64,000 nucleotides of DNA, from the NCBI RefSeq assembly GCF_020524045.1, contig NZ_JAIVKL010000020.1:1-64000 (forward strand), written 5' to 3'. This document shows, piece after piece, positions 32,803-50,405 of the stretch (position 1 is its first letter; each line of letters opens with the position of its first letter). The position numbers and the translations under genes are program-made. The notes under the pieces are model-generated. The model saw only the letters and a list, made by a program, of their open reading frames with translations, did not search any database and was not told where the DNA came from. Origin of the DNA: Metabacillus litoralis. Lineage in GTDB: Bacteria; Bacillota; Bacilli; Bacillales; Bacillaceae.

Positions 32803-34881
32803 ATGGCAAGAGAGTTCTCCTTAGAAAATACTCGTAATATTGGTATCATGGCTCACATTGATGCTGGTAAAACAACTACAACTGAGCGTGTACTTTATTA
32901 CACTGGTCGAATTCATAAAATCGGCGAAACTCATGAAGGTGCATCTCAGATGGACTGGATGGAGCAAGAACAAGAGCGTGGAATCACGATTACTTCTGCT
33001 GCGACAACTGCGCAGTGGAAAGGTCACCGCGTTAACATCATTGATACACCAGGACACGTAGACTTCACTGTTGAAGTTGAACGTTCTTTACGTGTACTTG
33101 ATGGTGCAGTAGCTGTACTTGATGCACAATCAGGTGTTGAGCCACAAACTGAAACAGTTTGGCGTCAAGCTACAACTTATGGAGTTCCTCGTGTTGTGTT
33201 CGTTAATAAAATGGACAAAATCGGTGCAGATTTCTTATATTCTGTAGGAACTATCCATGATCGTCTTCAAGCTAATGCTCACCCAATCCAATTACCGATT
33301 GGTGCTGAAGATCAGTTTGAAGGTATCATTGATTTAGTAGAAATGAAAGCAACGTTCTATGGTAATGATTTAGGTACTGATATCGTTGATAAAGAGATAC
33401 CTGAAGAATACTTAGATCAAGCTAATGAATACCGTGAAAAGTTAGTAGAAGCAGTATCAGAACTTGATGAAGATTTAATGGAAAGATACCTTGGTGGAGA
33501 AGAAATCTCTAACGATGAGCTAAAAGCTGCAATTCGTAAAGGTACACTAAACGTTGAGTTTTATCCTGTAATCTGTGGATCTGCTTTCAAAAACAAAGGT
33601 GTTCAAAAAATGTTGGATGCAGTACTAGACTACCTTCCATCACCTCTTGATGTACCTGCTATTAAAGGTATTGTTCCTGAGACTGAAGAAGAAGTTACTC
33701 GTGAATCTAGCGATACTGCACCATTCTCTGCATTAGCTTTCAAAGTAATGACAGATCCTTACGTTGGTAAACTTACATTCTTCCGTGTATACTCAGGTAC
33801 GTTAAGTTCTGGATCATACATCCAAAACTCTACTAAAGGTAAACGTGAACGTGTAGGTCGTATCCTTCAAATGCATGCAAATAGCCGTGAGGAAATTTCA
33901 GAAGTTCACTCTGGAGATATTGCTGCAGCAGTAGGTTTAAAAGATACAACTACTGGTGACACTCTATGTGATGACAAAAACCTTGTTATCTTAGAGTCTA
34001 TGCAATTCCCAGAACCAGTAATCCAACTTTCTGTTGAACCAAAATCTAAAGCAGACCAAGATAAAATGACAACTGCTTTAGTGAAACTTCAAGAAGAAGA
34101 TCCAACATTCCGTGCTCACACAGATGTTGAAACGGGTCAAACAATCATCGCAGGTATGGGTGAACTTCACTTAGATATCTTAGTTGATCGTATGAAACGT
34201 GAATTCAAAGTTGAAGCTAATGTTGGTGCTCCTCAGGTTGCTTACCGTGAAACGTTCCGTCAAGGAGCAAAAGTTGAAGGTAAGTTTGCTCGTCAATCTG
34301 GTGGACGTGGACAATTTGGTCACGTTTGGATTGAGTTTGCACCTAATGAAGAAGGAAAAGGTTTTGAGTTCGAAAACAAAATCGTTGGTGGTGTAGTTCC
34401 TCGTGAATACGTGCCTGCAGTTCAAGCTGGTCTTGAAGATGCAATGGGCAATGGTGTTCTTGCTGGTTACCCATTAGTTGATGTTAAAGCTGCACTTGTT
34501 GATGGATCTTACCATGATGTTGACTCAAGTGAAATGGCATTTAAGATCGCTGCTTCTTTAGCTCTTAAAAATGCAGTGTCAAAATGTAGTCCAGTAATTC
34601 TTGAGCCTGTTATGAAGGTTGAAGTTGTTATTCCAGAAGAATACATGGGAGATATCATGGGGGGAGTAACATCTCGTCGTGGACGTGTAGAAGGAATGGA
34701 AGCTCGTGGTAACGCGCAAGTTGTTCGTGCGATGGTTCCACTTTCTGAAATGTTTGGATATGCTACTTCATTACGTTCTAACACTCAAGGTCGTGGAGTA
34801 TTTACAATGCACTTTGATCACTATGAAGAAGTACCAAAATCAATTTCTGAAGAAATTATCAAAAAAAATAAAGGTGAGTAA
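32803..34881 (+). CDS. fusA: Elongation factor G
   Basis: A 692-residue translocase. G1 is AHIDAGKTT near 17-25, switch [11 protein letters not shown] near 81-89, and NKMD near 135-138. Domains II to V follow, with [12 protein letters not shown] in domain IV near 504-515. It drives translocation and, with RRF, ribosome recycling. TTGGAAGGAG precedes the ATG. Confidence 0.98.
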   Translation: MAREFSLENTRNIGIMAHIDAGKTTTTERVLYYTGRIHKIGETHEGASQMDWMEQEQERGITITSAATTAQWKGHRVNIIDTPGHVDFTVEVERSLRVLDGAVAVLDAQSGVEPQTETVWRQATTYGVPRVVFVNKMDKIGADFLYSVGTIHDRLQANAHPIQLPIGAEDQFEGIIDLVEMKATFYGNDLGTDIVDKEIPEEYLDQANEYREKLVEAVSELDEDLMERYLGGEEISNDELKAAIRKGTLNVEFYPVICGSAFKNKGVQKMLDAVLDYLPSPLDVPAIKGIVPETEEEVTRESSDTAPFSALAFKVMTDPYVGKLTFFRVYSGTLSSGSYIQNSTKGKRERVGRILQMHANSREEISEVHSGDIAAAVGLKDTTTGDTLCDDKNLVILESMQFPEPVIQLSVEPKSKADQDKMTTALVKLQEEDPTFRAHTDVETGQTIIAGMGELHLDILVDRMKREFKVEANVGAPQVAYRETFRQGAKVEGKFARQSGGRGQFGHVWIEFAPNEEGKGFEFENKIVGGVVPREYVPAVQAGLEDAMGNGVLAGYPLVDVKAALVDGSYHDVDSSEMAFKIAASLALKNAVSKCSPVILEPVMKVEVVIPEEYMGDIMGGVTSRRGRVEGMEARGNAQVVRAMVPLSEMFGYATSLRSNTQGRGVFTMHFDHYEEVPKSISEEIIKKNKGE

Positions 34882-34923
34882 TTGATTTTTCTCCCTTTAA
34901 TGAAGTATAACTACTTATGTGAG

Positions 34924-34952
34924 AACAGAAAGTGAAGTTATCACTTTCTGTT
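34924..34952 (+). repeat. 12-bp hairpin between fusA and tuf
   Basis: AACAGAAAGTGA (34924-34935) pairs exactly with 34941-34952 around a 5-base loop. There is no T run after it, so it is not a classical terminator. It may mark a processing site that separates fusA and tuf mRNA levels. Confidence 0.7.
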
Positions 34953-34998
34953 ACATATATTTTAAAACAATAATTAAAACTCTGAGGAGGAATTTAGA

Positions 34999-36189
34999 AT
35001 GGGTAAAGAAAAATTCGACCGTTCCAAAACGCATGCTAATATTGGTACAATTGGACACGTTGACCATGGTAAAACAACTTTAACAGCTGCAATCACAACT
35101 GTACTTGCTAAGCGCAGTGGTAAAGGTGCAGCGATGGCATATGATATGATCGATGCAGCTCCAGAAGAGCGTGAGCGTGGAATCACAATTTCAACTGCAC
35201 ACGTTGAGTATGAAACTGACACTCGTCACTATGCACACGTAGATTGCCCAGGACATGCTGACTATGTTAAAAACATGATCACTGGTGCAGCACAAATGGA
35301 TGGTGGTATCTTAGTAGTATCTGCTGCTGATGGCCCAATGCCACAAACGCGTGAGCACATCCTTTTATCTCGTCAAGTAGGTGTTCCTTACCTTGTTGTA
35401 TTCTTAAACAAATGTGACATGGTTGATGACGAAGAATTATTAGAATTAGTAGAAATGGAAGTTCGTGACTTACTATCTGAGTACGAATTCCCTGGTGATG
35501 ATGTACCAGTAATCAAAGGTTCTGCTCTTAAAGCTCTTGAGGGTGAAGCTGACTGGGAAGAAAGAATCGTTGAACTTATGAACGCAGTTGACGAATACAT
35601 CCCAACTCCAGAACGTGACACTGAAAAACCATTCATGATGCCAGTTGAGGATGTATTCTCAATCACTGGTCGTGGAACAGTAGCTACAGGTCGTGTTGAG
35701 CGTGGACAAGTTAAAGTTGGTGACACAATCGATATCATCGGTATTACTGAAGAGCCAAAATCAACTACTGTAACAGGTGTTGAAATGTTCCGTAAACTTC
35801 TTGATTATGCTGAAGCTGGAGATAACATCGGTGCACTTCTTCGTGGAGTTGCTCGTGACGATATCCAACGTGGACAAGTACTTGCTAAACCAGGTACAAT
35901 CACTCCACACACAAACTTCAAAGCAGAAATCTATGTATTATCTAAAGAAGAGGGTGGACGTCATACTCCATTCTTCACTAACTACCGTCCTCAGTTCTAC
36001 TTCCGTACAACTGATGTAACTGGTATCTGTCAACTTCCTGAAGGCGTAGAAATGGTTATGCCTGGGGATAACGTAGAAATGACAGTTGAACTTATTGCTC
36101 CAATCGCGATTGAAGAAGGTACTAAATTCTCAATCCGTGAAGGTGGACGTACAGTAGGCGCTGGCGTAGTTGCTTCTATCCAAAAATAA
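34999..36189 (+). CDS. tuf: Elongation factor Tu
   Basis: A 396-residue GTPase that carries aminoacyl-tRNA. [10 protein letters not shown] near 19-28 is the P-loop, DCPGHADY near 81-88 switch II, and NKCDMVDD near 136-143 the base-specific motif. Domains II and III follow. TGAGGAGG precedes it. A strong terminator at 36213 ends the operon. Only one copy is seen in the window. Confidence 0.99.
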   Translation: MGKEKFDRSKTHANIGTIGHVDHGKTTLTAAITTVLAKRSGKGAAMAYDMIDAAPEERERGITISTAHVEYETDTRHYAHVDCPGHADYVKNMITGAAQMDGGILVVSAADGPMPQTREHILLSRQVGVPYLVVFLNKCDMVDDEELLELVEMEVRDLLSEYEFPGDDVPVIKGSALKALEGEADWEERIVELMNAVDEYIPTPERDTEKPFMMPVEDVFSITGRGTVATGRVERGQVKVGDTIDIIGITEEPKSTTVTGVEMFRKLLDYAEAGDNIGALLRGVARDDIQRGQVLAKPGTITPHTNFKAEIYVLSKEEGGRHTPFFTNYRPQFYFRTTDVTGICQLPEGVEMVMPGDNVEMTVELIAPIAIEEGTKFSIREGGRTVGAGVVASIQK

Positions 36190-36212
36190 TATATCTTCTA
36201 TATAGAAGAAAT

Positions 36213-36246
36213 AAAAAGCGAGCATATTAACATGCTCGCTTTTTTG
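36213..36246 (+). terminator. Terminator of the str operon
   Basis: AAAGCGAGCAT and ATGCTCGCTTT form an 11-bp stem followed by T. It separates tuf from the S10 cluster. Confidence 0.95.
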
Positions 36247-36414
36247 TGCTTTAACTTATTGATATGTTCTTTCTAATATTCCTTTTAGTTTATCTCATCT
36301 ATTGAAGCTTTACTTTGTTCCATATATTTAAAAAAACAAGGGTGGTTAATAAAAACTTATGAATAGGCAAGTTTATCTTTTATTTTTAAAGTTTGATTTT
36401 AGAATAATGAAGGT

Positions 36415-36460
36415 AACAACTCTGTATAAAGTCTAGTCGCATCTTTCTTCTACAGATCGC
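36415..36460 (+). repeat. Dispersed repeat, copy 2
   Basis: TATAAAGTCTAGT, then GCATCTTT and CTTCTA match the copy at 12355-12400. It lies in a 750-base AT-rich gap between tuf and rpsJ. Around it (36247-36760) I find no gene or RNA that I can name. Confidence 0.6.
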
Positions 36461-36769
36461 ACCTTTAATTTGAAAATAATTGGTTCTAATAAATAGAAAC
36501 GTCAATAAGAAAGAATCCTTTAGATAAGAGCCATTATAATATGTACTCCAAACAATTTAATAGTTTTCCTTCTATATATATAGGTCCATTTTGTAATATA
36601 AGTCAATAATCTAATATCTAATGATCTTATATATAAAGATAATGATAACAGATTAATGCTTCTTTTTTTTTCTCTTAGAGATTGAAAAAGAATTTAGTCT
36701 TTAACAATGTACAACTATTTTAATCTCTAATTCTTAATGTACTAGAAATAAAATCCATATAGGCTTTTG

Positions 36770-36798
36770 TTGATATTGCTATACAATCTATGTATAAT
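36770..36798 (+). promoter_or_regulatory. S10 operon promoter 1
   Basis: TTGATA (36770-36775), 17 bases, TATAAT (36793-36798). Confidence 0.85.
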
Positions 36799-36839
36799 AG
36801 TAAAAGTGCTCAAGATTACTAATAAATATAAATTAGCTC

Positions 36840-36868
36840 TTGCATATAACTTAGGTTTTTTGTATAAT
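36840..36868 (+). promoter_or_regulatory. S10 operon promoter 2
   Basis: TTGCAT (36840-36845), 17 bases, TATAAT (36863-36868). Both promoters have the same TGTATAATAG -10 region, 70 bases apart. Confidence 0.8.
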
Positions 36869-36870
36869 AG

Positions 36871-37311
<441 letters not shown>

Positions 37312-37354
37312 TTTTAAAAAATAAATTAATGAATTTTAATAGGAGGTGTGACTC

Positions 37355-37984
37355 ATGACCAAAGGAATCTTAGGAAGAAAAGTAGGTATGACGCAAGTAT
37401 TTGCTGAAAATGGTGATTTAATTCCGGTAACTGTTATCGAAGCTACTCCAAACGTTGTACTTCAAAAGAAATCTGTTGATACTGATGGATACACAGCAGT
37501 TCAATTAGGATTTGAAGACAAACGTGAGAAGTTATCTAACAAACCAGAAAAAGGCCACGTAGCTAAAGCTAATACTGCACCTAAGCGCTTCGTTAAAGAA
37601 CTTCGTGAAGCTAGCTTAGAGCAATACGAAGTTGGTCAAGAAGTCAAAGTTGATATATTCACTGCTGGTGAAACAGTTGATGTAACAGGAGTATCTAAAG
37701 GGAAAGGTTTCCAAGGCTCTATCAAGCGCCACAACCAATCTCGTGGGCCTATGTCTCATGGTTCTCGTTACCATCGTCGTCCAGGTTCAATGGGACCTGT
37801 AGCACCAAACCGTGTATTTAAAAACAAACTTTTACCAGGTCGTATGGGTGGAGAACGTATTACTGTTCAAAACTTAGAAATCGTTAAAGTAGATGCTGAA
37901 CGCAATCTATTATTAATCAAAGGTAATGTACCTGGACCTAGAAAAGCTCTTATTACTGTGAAAAGTGCAGTAAAATCTAAATAA
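37355..37984 (+). CDS. rplC: 50S ribosomal protein L3
   Basis: A 209-residue L3 with the internal loop that reaches toward the peptidyl transferase centre ([20 protein letters not shown] near 125-144). In B. subtilis L3 also assists Mini-III in 23S end maturation, and mrnC is in this window. AGGAGGTGTG precedes the ATG. Confidence 0.98.
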   Translation: MTKGILGRKVGMTQVFAENGDLIPVTVIEATPNVVLQKKSVDTDGYTAVQLGFEDKREKLSNKPEKGHVAKANTAPKRFVKELREASLEQYEVGQEVKVDIFTAGETVDVTGVSKGKGFQGSIKRHNQSRGPMSHGSRYHRRPGSMGPVAPNRVFKNKLLPGRMGGERITVQNLEIVKVDAERNLLLIKGNVPGPRKALITVKSAVKSK

Positions 37985-38011
37985 TTTCAGTAGGAAAGGA
38001 GGAATTGGGTA

Positions 38012-38635
38012 ATGCCTAAAGTAGCATTATTAAACCAAGCTGGATCAAACGTTGGAGAAATCGAACTTAATGATTCTGTATTTGGTATCGAACCTAATCA
38101 GCATGTATTATTTGATGCGGTTATCATGCAAAGAGCTTCCTTACGTCAAGGAACTCACAAAGTAAAAGGTCGTTCTGAAGTAGCAGGCGGAGGACGCAAA
38201 CCTTGGCGTCAAAAAGGAACTGGTCGTGCTCGTCAAGGATCAATCCGTTCGCCACAATGGCGCGGTGGTGGTATCGTATTCGGACCAACTCCACGTTCAT
38301 ATGCATATAAATTACCTAAAAAAGTTCGCCGCTTAGCGATCAAATCAGCTTTATCATCAAAAGTAGTTGACAACAGTATCGTTGTGTTAGAGGATTTAGC
38401 GCTTAATGCACCTAAAACGAAAGAAATGTCTTCAGTCCTTAAAGGCCTTTCTGTAGAGAAGAAAGCATTAATCGTAACAGCTGACATTAACGAAAATGTT
38501 GCATTATCAGCACGTAATATCCCTGGAGTAACAGTTGTTACTGCTAATGGAGTTAACGTTCTTGATGTGCTTAACCATGATAAACTTATTATGACGAAAG
38601 CTGCAGTGCAAAAAGTAGAGGAGGTGCTTGCGTAA
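38012..38635 (+). CDS. rplD: 50S ribosomal protein L4
   Basis: A 207-residue L4. The basic loop ([19 protein letters not shown] near 59-77) extends into the exit tunnel; changes there give macrolide resistance, and here it has the usual sequence. In other bacteria L4 represses the S10 operon. Its stop overlaps the rplW ATG. Confidence 0.98.
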   Translation: MPKVALLNQAGSNVGEIELNDSVFGIEPNQHVLFDAVIMQRASLRQGTHKVKGRSEVAGGGRKPWRQKGTGRARQGSIRSPQWRGGGIVFGPTPRSYAYKLPKKVRRLAIKSALSSKVVDNSIVVLEDLALNAPKTKEMSSVLKGLSVEKKALIVTADINENVALSARNIPGVTVVTANGVNVLDVLNHDKLIMTKAAVQKVEEVLA

Positions 38636-38922
38636 TGAAAGATCCTCGTGATATTATTAAGCGCCCCGTAATTACTGAACGTTCAACTGATCTTATGACT
38701 GAGAAAAAATATACTTTTGAAGTTGATGTTAGAGCTAATAAAACTGAAGTTAAAGATGCGATCGAATCAATCTTTGGCGTTAAAGTTGAAAAAGTTAACA
38801 TCATGAACTATAAAGGTAAATTTAAACGCGTAGGTCGTTACAGCGGTTTAACTAACCGTCGACGCAAAGCAATCATTAAGCTTGCTGCGGATAGCAAAGA
38901 AATCGAATTATTTGAAGTATAA
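38635..38922 (+). CDS. rplW: 50S ribosomal protein L23
   Basis: A 95-residue L23 at the tunnel exit, where it docks trigger factor and SRP. The [15 protein letters not shown] start and the [19 protein letters not shown] segment are typical. It overlaps rplD by one base. Confidence 0.98.
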   Translation: MKDPRDIIKRPVITERSTDLMTEKKYTFEVDVRANKTEVKDAIESIFGVKVEKVNIMNYKGKFKRVGRYSGLTNRRRKAIIKLAADSKEIELFEV

Positions 38923-38932
38923 ATTTTAATAG

Positions 38933-39781
<849 letters not shown>

Positions 39782-39838
39782 CGTGGTTGAACTACGGTTC
39801 ATTCGAACCGTAGCACGATCGCGAAGGGAGGTACAATC

Positions 39839-40117
39839 ATGGGCCGTAGCTTGAAAAAAGGACCATTCGTGGATGAACATTTAATAAGCAAAGTTGAAAA
39901 ATTGAATGAAACTGAAAAGAAGCAAGTAATTAAAACTTGGTCTCGTCGTTCTACAATTTTCCCACAATTCATTGGTCACACAATTGCAGTTTATGATGGA
40001 CGTAAACATGTTCCTGTATATGTAACTGAGGACATGGTAGGACACAAACTTGGTGAGTTTGCACCTACACGTACTTACAAAGGTCATGCAAATGACGATA
40101 AAAAAACAAGACGTTAA
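39839..40117 (+). CDS. rpsS: 30S ribosomal protein S19
   Basis: A 92-residue S19 of the 30S head ([15 protein letters not shown] start, [20 protein letters not shown] core). It pairs with S13 near the A-site tRNA. AGGGAGG precedes it. The 57-base gap after rplB has a GGTTGAACTACGGTTC/GAACCG-type imperfect hairpin without a T run. Confidence 0.98.
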   Translation: MGRSLKKGPFVDEHLISKVEKLNETEKKQVIKTWSRRSTIFPQFIGHTIAVYDGRKHVPVYVTEDMVGHKLGEFAPTRTYKGHANDDKKTRR

Positions 40118-40135
40118 TGAGAGGAGGCATTTTAC

Positions 40136-40480
40136 ATGCAACAATCTAAAGCTGTCGCAAGAACAGTTCGCATTGCTCCTCGTAAAGCTCGTTTAGTTTT
40201 AGATCTTATTCGAGGTAAGCAAGTAGGCGAAGCAGTAGCGATTTTAACACATACGCCAAAGGCTGCTTCTCCAATCATAGAGAAAGTTTTAAAATCAGCA
40301 GTGGCAAACGCTGAGCATAACTATGAAATGGACATTAATAGCTTAGTTGTAACTGAAGCTTTTGCAAATGAAGGTCCAACTCTTAAACGTTTCCGTCCAC
40401 GTGCTATGGGTCGTGCAAGTGCTATCAACAAGCGTACAAGTCACATCACAATCATCTTAACAGAAAAGAAGGAGGGATAA
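40136..40480 (+). CDS. rplV: 50S ribosomal protein L22
   Basis: A 114-residue L22 that lines the exit tunnel with a beta-hairpin ([20 protein letters not shown] near 81-100), the usual site of macrolide-resistance insertions, unaltered here. GAGAGGAGG precedes the ATG. Confidence 0.98.
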   Translation: MQQSKAVARTVRIAPRKARLVLDLIRGKQVGEAVAILTHTPKAASPIIEKVLKSAVANAEHNYEMDINSLVVTEAFANEGPTLKRFRPRAMGRASAINKRTSHITIILTEKKEG

Positions 40481-40483
40481 ACT

Positions 40484-41769
<1,286 letters not shown>

Positions 41770-41789
41770 TAAGAGAGGAGGTTTACCGA

Positions 41790-42053
41790 ATGAGTGATCG
41801 TAACCAACGTAAAGTGTATACTGGTCGTGTTGTTTCTGACAAAATGGATAAAACAATCACAGTTCTTGTAGAAACTTATAAAACACATTCACTATACGGC
41901 AAACGTGTAAAATACTCTAAGAAATTCAAAGCACATGATGAAAACAACCAAGCAAAAACTGGTGATATTGTAAGAGTAATGGAAACTCGTCCATTATCAG
42001 CTACTAAGCGTTTCCGTCTAGTAGAAATCGTAGAAGAAGCTATTATCATTTAA
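41790..42053 (+). CDS. rpsQ: 30S ribosomal protein S17
   Basis: An 87-residue OB-fold S17 ([20 protein letters not shown] near the start) that binds helix 11 of 16S rRNA. GAGAGGAGG precedes the ATG. Confidence 0.98.
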   Translation: MSDRNQRKVYTGRVVSDKMDKTITVLVETYKTHSLYGKRVKYSKKFKAHDENNQAKTGDIVRVMETRPLSATKRFRLVEIVEEAIII

Positions 42054-42093
42054 TATTTGTTCGGATAGTTAATTCCGAAGGGAGGTAACATAA

Positions 42094-42462
<369 letters not shown>

Positions 42463-42497
42463 TAAATATCATTGCGTTACTAAGGAGGTGCGACAGG

Positions 42498-42809
42498 ATG
42501 CATGTCAAAAAAGGTGATAAAGTAATGGTTATCTCTGGTAAGGATAAAGGAAAACAAGGTGTAATACTTGCTTCTTATCCTAAAAAAGATCGTGTGCTTG
42601 TAGAAGGTATTAACGTTGTGAAAAAACACGCTAAACCATCTCAAGCTAATCCACAAGGTGGAATCTTAAGCCAAGAGGCACCTATCCATGTATCAAATGT
42701 TATGCCACTTGATCCAAAATCAGGTGAGCCGACTCGTGTTGGTTCTAAAGTGGTAGACGGTAAAAAGGTACGTGTAGCTAAAAAATCTGGTGAAACTTTA
42801 GATAAATAG
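42498..42809 (+). CDS. rplX: 50S ribosomal protein L24
   Basis: A 103-residue L24 with a KOW motif at the start ([20 protein letters not shown]), an assembly initiator for 23S rRNA. AAGGAGGTGCG precedes the ATG. Confidence 0.98.
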   Translation: MHVKKGDKVMVISGKDKGKQGVILASYPKKDRVLVEGINVVKKHAKPSQANPQGGILSQEAPIHVSNVMPLDPKSGEPTRVGSKVVDGKKVRVAKKSGETLDK

Positions 42810-42833
42810 TAAATCAGGAAGGGAGGTATTTGT

Positions 42834-43373
42834 ATGAACCGCCTTAAAGAAAAGTATCAAAATGAAATTACGCCTGCATTAGTGAAAAAGTTTTCTTACA
42901 AATCAGTAATGCAAGCTCCTAAATTAGAAAAAATCGTAATCAACATGGGTGTTGGTGATGCAGTTTCAAACTCTAAATCATTAGATGTTGCTGTTGAAGA
43001 GTTAACTCAAATCACTGGACAAAAACCAGTTGTTACTAAAGCTAAAAAATCAATCGCTGGTTTCCGTCTTCGTGAAGGTATGCCAATCGGTGCAAAAGTT
43101 ACATTACGCGGTGAGCGTATGTACCAATTCTTAGATAAGTTAATCGCTGTTTCATTACCACGTGTACGTGATTTCCGTGGAGTTTCAAAGAAATCATTTG
43201 ACGGTCGCGGTAACTACACATTAGGTGTTAAAGAGCAATTAATCTTCCCTGAGATTGATTATGATAAAGTAAACAAAGTTCGTGGTATGGATATCGTTAT
43301 TGTTACAACTGCGAATACTGATGAAGAAGCACGTGAACTATTAACACAGTTCGGAATGCCGTTTCAAAAATAA
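42834..43373 (+). CDS. rplE: 50S ribosomal protein L5
   Basis: A 179-residue L5 that binds 5S rRNA in the central protuberance. [20 protein letters not shown] (near 62-81) and the C-terminal [16 protein letters not shown] segment are typical. GGAAGGGAGG precedes the ATG. Confidence 0.98.
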   Translation: MNRLKEKYQNEITPALVKKFSYKSVMQAPKLEKIVINMGVGDAVSNSKSLDVAVEELTQITGQKPVVTKAKKSIAGFRLREGMPIGAKVTLRGERMYQFLDKLIAVSLPRVRDFRGVSKKSFDGRGNYTLGVKEQLIFPEIDYDKVNKVRGMDIVIVTTANTDEEARELLTQFGMPFQK

Positions 43374-43380
43374 TCGCTAA

Positions 43381-44014
<634 letters not shown>

Positions 44015-44043
44015 TAAGTTTAAAATGAATGGAGGTGTAATGA

Positions 44044-44583
44044 ATGTCTCGTATTGGTAAAAAACTACTTGAAATCCCTGCTGGTGTTACTATTGATATC
44101 GCTGAAGATAACACAGTAACAGTTAAAGGTGCTAAAGGGGAATTAACTCGTACATTCAACCCTGATATGAAAATCTCTATCGAAGAGAATATTTTAACAG
44201 TATCTCGTCCTTCAGATGCGAAAGAACACCGTGCTCTTCACGGTACTACTCGTAGCTTATTAGGTAACATGGTAGAAGGCGTTTCTAAAGGATTTGAAAG
44301 AGGATTAGAGCTTATCGGTGTCGGTTACCGTGCTTCTAAATCTGGCGATAAATTAATTCTTAACGTTGGTTACTCTCACCCTGTTGAGATCACACCAGAA
44401 ACTGGTATCGAAATTGAAGTACCAACACAAACAAAAGTGCTTGTTAAAGGTACTGATAAAGAACGCGTAGGTGCTATTGCTGCAAATATCCGTGACGTTC
44501 GTCCACCAGAGCCTTACAAAGGTAAAGGTATTCGCTATGAAGGCGAAAAAGTTCGTCGTAAAGAGGGTAAAACTGCGAAGTAA
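44044..44583 (+). CDS. rplF: 50S ribosomal protein L6
   Basis: A 179-residue two-domain L6 near the sarcin-ricin loop. The GVGYRAS turn near 92-98 and the C-terminal [16 protein letters not shown] segment are diagnostic. TGGAGGTG precedes the ATG. Confidence 0.98.
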   Translation: MSRIGKKLLEIPAGVTIDIAEDNTVTVKGAKGELTRTFNPDMKISIEENILTVSRPSDAKEHRALHGTTRSLLGNMVEGVSKGFERGLELIGVGYRASKSGDKLILNVGYSHPVEITPETGIEIEVPTQTKVLVKGTDKERVGAIAANIRDVRPPEPYKGKGIRYEGEKVRRKEGKTAK

Positions 44584-44616
44584 TATCGCTTAGATGATAA
44601 GAAAGGAGTGACCTAA

Positions 44617-44979
44617 ATGATTATTAAGGCTGATAAAAATGCTGTACGTAAAAAAAGACATGCTCGTGTTCGTTCTAAATTAACTGGTACAACAACACGT
44701 CCACGTCTAAACGTATATCGTTCAAACCAACACATTTACGCTCAAGTAATTGATGATACTAATTCAGTTACTCTAGTAAGTGCTTCTACATTAGAAAAAG
44801 ATTATAATTCTGATTCTAAGAGCAATGTTGAAGCAGCGAAAAATATTGGTGAATTAGTAGCAAAACGTGCTATTGAAAAAGGTGTTAAATCTGTCGTTTT
44901 TGATCGCGGTGGATACTTATATCATGGTCGTATTAAGGCTCTAGCTGAAGCTGCTCGCGAGGCTGGACTTGAATTTTAA
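44617..44979 (+). CDS. rplR: 50S ribosomal protein L18
   Basis: A 120-residue L18, a 5S rRNA-binding protein. [20 protein letters not shown] near 28-47 and the [21 protein letters not shown]-terminus are typical. It works with L5 in the 5S particle. Confidence 0.98.
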   Translation: MIIKADKNAVRKKRHARVRSKLTGTTTRPRLNVYRSNQHIYAQVIDDTNSVTLVSASTLEKDYNSDSKSNVEAAKNIGELVAKRAIEKGVKSVVFDRGGYLYHGRIKALAEAAREAGLEF

Positions 44980-44999
44980 TCGCAAAAGGAGGGACATAA

Positions 45000-45503
<504 letters not shown>

Positions 45504-45515
45504 GGAGGGAACAAG

Positions 45516-45698
45516 ATGGCGAATAAGTTAGAAATTACCCTCACTCGCAGTGTGATTGGTCGTCCTGAAGATCAACGAGTTACTGTTAAAACACTTGGAC
45601 TTAAAAAGTTACACCAAACTGTTGTTCAAGAAGATAATCCTGCGATTCGCGGTATGATTAATAAAGTTGCTCACTTAGTTACAGTTAAAGAACAATAA
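45516..45698 (+). CDS. rpmD: 50S ribosomal protein L30
   Basis: A 60-residue L30 ([20 protein letters not shown] near 6-25). It starts 12 bases after rpsE with AAGGAGGG. Confidence 0.97.
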   Translation: MANKLEITLTRSVIGRPEDQRVTVKTLGLKKLHQTVVQEDNPAIRGMINKVAHLVTVKEQ

Positions 45699-45729
45699 AA
45701 GAAACATCAATATATAAGGAGGTGTCCCG

Positions 45730-46170
45730 ATGAAACTTCATGAGTTGAAACCTGCAGAAGGATCACGCAAAACACGTAACCGTGTTGGTCGTGGTATTGG
45801 ATCTGGTAATGGTAAAACAGCTGGTAAAGGTCATAAAGGACAAAACGCTCGTTCTGGTGGTGGAGTTCGTCCTGGATTCGAAGGTGGTCAAACTCCTTTA
45901 TTCCAACGCTTACCTAAACGTGGTTTTACGAACATTAACCGCAAGGACTTTGCAATTGTTAACCTTGAGACTCTTAATCGTTTTGAAGATGGTACTGAGG
46001 TTACTCCAGAACTTTTACTTGAAACAGGTACTGTTAGCAACGTAAAATCTGGTGTGAAAATCCTAGGTAATGGTCAATTAGAGAAAAAACTTACTGTAAA
46101 AGCTAACAAATTCTCAGCTTCTGCTAAAGAAGCTATTGAATCTGCTGGCGGTACAGCTGAGGTGATCTAA
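45730..46170 (+). CDS. rplO: 50S ribosomal protein L15
   Basis: A 146-residue L15: a glycine- and arginine-rich N-terminal extension ([20 protein letters not shown] near 18-37) that threads through 23S rRNA, and a C-terminal globular part. Its stop overlaps the secY ATG by one base (TAATG). Confidence 0.98.
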   Translation: MKLHELKPAEGSRKTRNRVGRGIGSGNGKTAGKGHKGQNARSGGGVRPGFEGGQTPLFQRLPKRGFTNINRKDFAIVNLETLNRFEDGTEVTPELLLETGTVSNVKSGVKILGNGQLEKKLTVKANKFSASAKEAIESAGGTAEVI

Positions 46171-47462
46171 TGTTAAAAACAATCTCCAATTTTATGCGCG
46201 TGGGTGATATTAGAAGTAAGATCATATTCACCCTTTTAATGTTAGTAGTATTTCGTATCGGTACTTTCATTCCAGTTCCTAACGTCAATGCTGATGTTTT
46301 AAAGGCTCAGGATGAATTAAATGTGTTCGGAATTCTAAATACATTCGGTGGTGGAGCATTATATAACTTCTCAATTCTTGCGATGGGTATAATGCCGTAT
46401 ATTACAGCTTCAATCATTATTCAACTTTTACAGATGGATGTTGTTCCGAAGTTTACTGAATGGTCTAAACAAGGTGATGTTGGGCGTCGTAAGTTAGCTC
46501 AATTTACAAGATACTTTACAATAATATTAGGTTTTATCCAAGCGTTAGGTATGTCTTACGGGTTTAACACTCAATCAGGAGGAATGTTAATCAAGAATCC
46601 TGGTATAGGAACATACTTGTTAATTGCGATTGTATTAACAGCTGGTACAGCATTTTTAATGTGGTTAGGAGAACAAATCACTTCTAAAGGTGTGGGTAAT
46701 GGTATTTCCATTATCATTTTTGCAGGGATTGTTGCTAGTATTCCTTCAACTGTTAACCAAATATATGCGCAACAGTTTGAAGATGCTGGTGATCAACTGT
46801 TCTTAAGAATTATTACAGTTGTCATCCTTTTATTAGCAATATTAGCTGTTGTAGTTGGCGTTATCTTTATTCAACAAGCACTTCGTAAAATCCCGATTCA
46901 GTATGCTAAAGGTTCTGGAGGAAACAACATGGGTGGAGGTCATACGACTCATCTACCATTGAAAGTGAATCCAGCTGGTGTAATTCCTGTAATCTTTGCA
47001 GTTTCATTTATTATTACACCACCAACCATTGCAGCATTTTTCGGTCCTAACGATGTGACAGCTTGGATATCGAAAACATTCGATTACACACAACCTATTG
47101 GTATGATTATATATGTCGCATTAATTATCGCTTTCACATACTTCTATACTTTTGTTCAGGTTAATCCAGAACAAATGGCAGAAAACTTGAAGAAACAAGG
47201 CGGCTATATTCCTGGTATTCGTCCAGGTAAGAGCACTCAAGAATATGTTACAAAGGTATTATATCGTTTAACTTTTGTTGGTTCTCTTTTCTTAGCAGCT
47301 ATAGCTATTCTTCCTGTTTTCTTTATTAAGTTTGCTGATCTTCCTCAATCCGCTCAGATTGGTGGAACTAGTTTACTAATTGTTGTTGGGGTTGCCCTTG
47401 AAACAATGAAACAACTAGAAAGTCAGTTAGTGAAACGTCATTATAAAGGTTTTATAAAATAA
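46170..47462 (+). CDS. secY: Preprotein translocase subunit SecY
   Basis: A 430-residue channel protein with ten predicted membrane spans. The plug region follows the first span (FIPVPNVNADVLKAQ), and the cytosolic loops with KKQGGYIPGIRPGKSTQEYV near 342-361 bind ribosome and SecA. With SecE (19322) and SecG it forms the translocon. Its place in the spc operon ties export capacity to ribosome production. Confidence 0.98.
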   Translation: MLKTISNFMRVGDIRSKIIFTLLMLVVFRIGTFIPVPNVNADVLKAQDELNVFGILNTFGGGALYNFSILAMGIMPYITASIIIQLLQMDVVPKFTEWSKQGDVGRRKLAQFTRYFTIILGFIQALGMSYGFNTQSGGMLIKNPGIGTYLLIAIVLTAGTAFLMWLGEQITSKGVGNGISIIIFAGIVASIPSTVNQIYAQQFEDAGDQLFLRIITVVILLLAILAVVVGVIFIQQALRKIPIQYAKGSGGNNMGGGHTTHLPLKVNPAGVIPVIFAVSFIITPPTIAAFFGPNDVTAWISKTFDYTQPIGMIIYVALIIAFTYFYTFVQVNPEQMAENLKKQGGYIPGIRPGKSTQEYVTKVLYRLTFVGSLFLAAIAILPVFFIKFADLPQSAQIGGTSLLIVVGVALETMKQLESQLVKRHYKGFIK

Positions 47463-47499
47463 GAGGATGTGGGAGTCTCTTCCCATTCCTTCTATATAG

Positions 47500-48917
<1,418 letters not shown>

Positions 48918-48924
48918 ATGAAGG

Positions 48925-49215
48925 TGACATTGCTTAAACGAACCGAATTTCGATTCCAGGTGTGTTACAGCTTGTCTAGCATATTATTGGGTTAGCTAAG
49001 AAGTATACGCCAAATTGATAAGGAATTCGTTAATAGCTGATGGAGAAAAGTAAATTAAAGATCTCCAATTAGAAAGATGTTCATCATCAAGAATTCTTTT
49101 ATAGCGTATCTCCGGAAGTTCAGAACAGTATAATGGAAGCAGGTCGTGTGACAAATAGGAATTTAACTCTTAAGTTTGTCGATGAGCAAGTTACTGATTT
49201 GATGAAGGGAGAACA
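48925..49215 (+). pseudogene. Decayed KOW-domain protein gene (YbzG-like)
   Basis: The conserved Bacillus order has a small KOW/L14e-like gene between map and infA. Here only pieces are readable in shifting frames: IPGVLQLV near the start, SLIADGEK near 49030-49056, and SPEVQNSIMEAGRVTN followed by [15 protein letters not shown] near 49112-49210. The last matches the C-terminal EVKNSLQETGRVTN-type end of the family. Several stops and at least two frameshifts separate the pieces, so no full protein is made. Confidence 0.7.
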
Positions 49216-49220
49216 GTTCA

Positions 49221-49439
49221 ATGGCGAAAGACGATGTAATTGAAGTTGAAGGAACTGTTACAGAAACATTGCCAAATGCAATGTTTAAAGTAGAATTAGA
49301 GAACGGTCATACGGTTTTAGCACATGTATCTGGGAAGATTCGTATGCATTTTATCCGTATTTTACCTGGAGACAAAGTTACGGTAGAATTATCTCCATAT
49401 GATTTAACACGTGGCAGAATAACGTACCGTTTTAAATAA
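49221..49439 (+). CDS. infA: Translation initiation factor IF-1
   Basis: A 72-residue OB-fold protein ([20 protein letters not shown] start, [20 protein letters not shown] core) that binds the 30S A site. AAGGGAG precedes the ATG. Confidence 0.98.
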   Translation: MAKDDVIEVEGTVTETLPNAMFKVELENGHTVLAHVSGKIRMHFIRILPGDKVTVELSPYDLTRGRITYRFK

Positions 49440-49459
49440 TTAGCACTCCGTACTACTAA

Positions 49460-49588
<129 letters not shown>

Positions 49589-49595
49589 TCTATAA

Positions 49596-49976
<381 letters not shown>

Positions 49977-49993
49977 GGAAAAAAGGAGGTTAG

Positions 49994-50389
<396 letters not shown>

Positions 50390-50405
50390 ATTTTCTGTAT
50401 AGATT

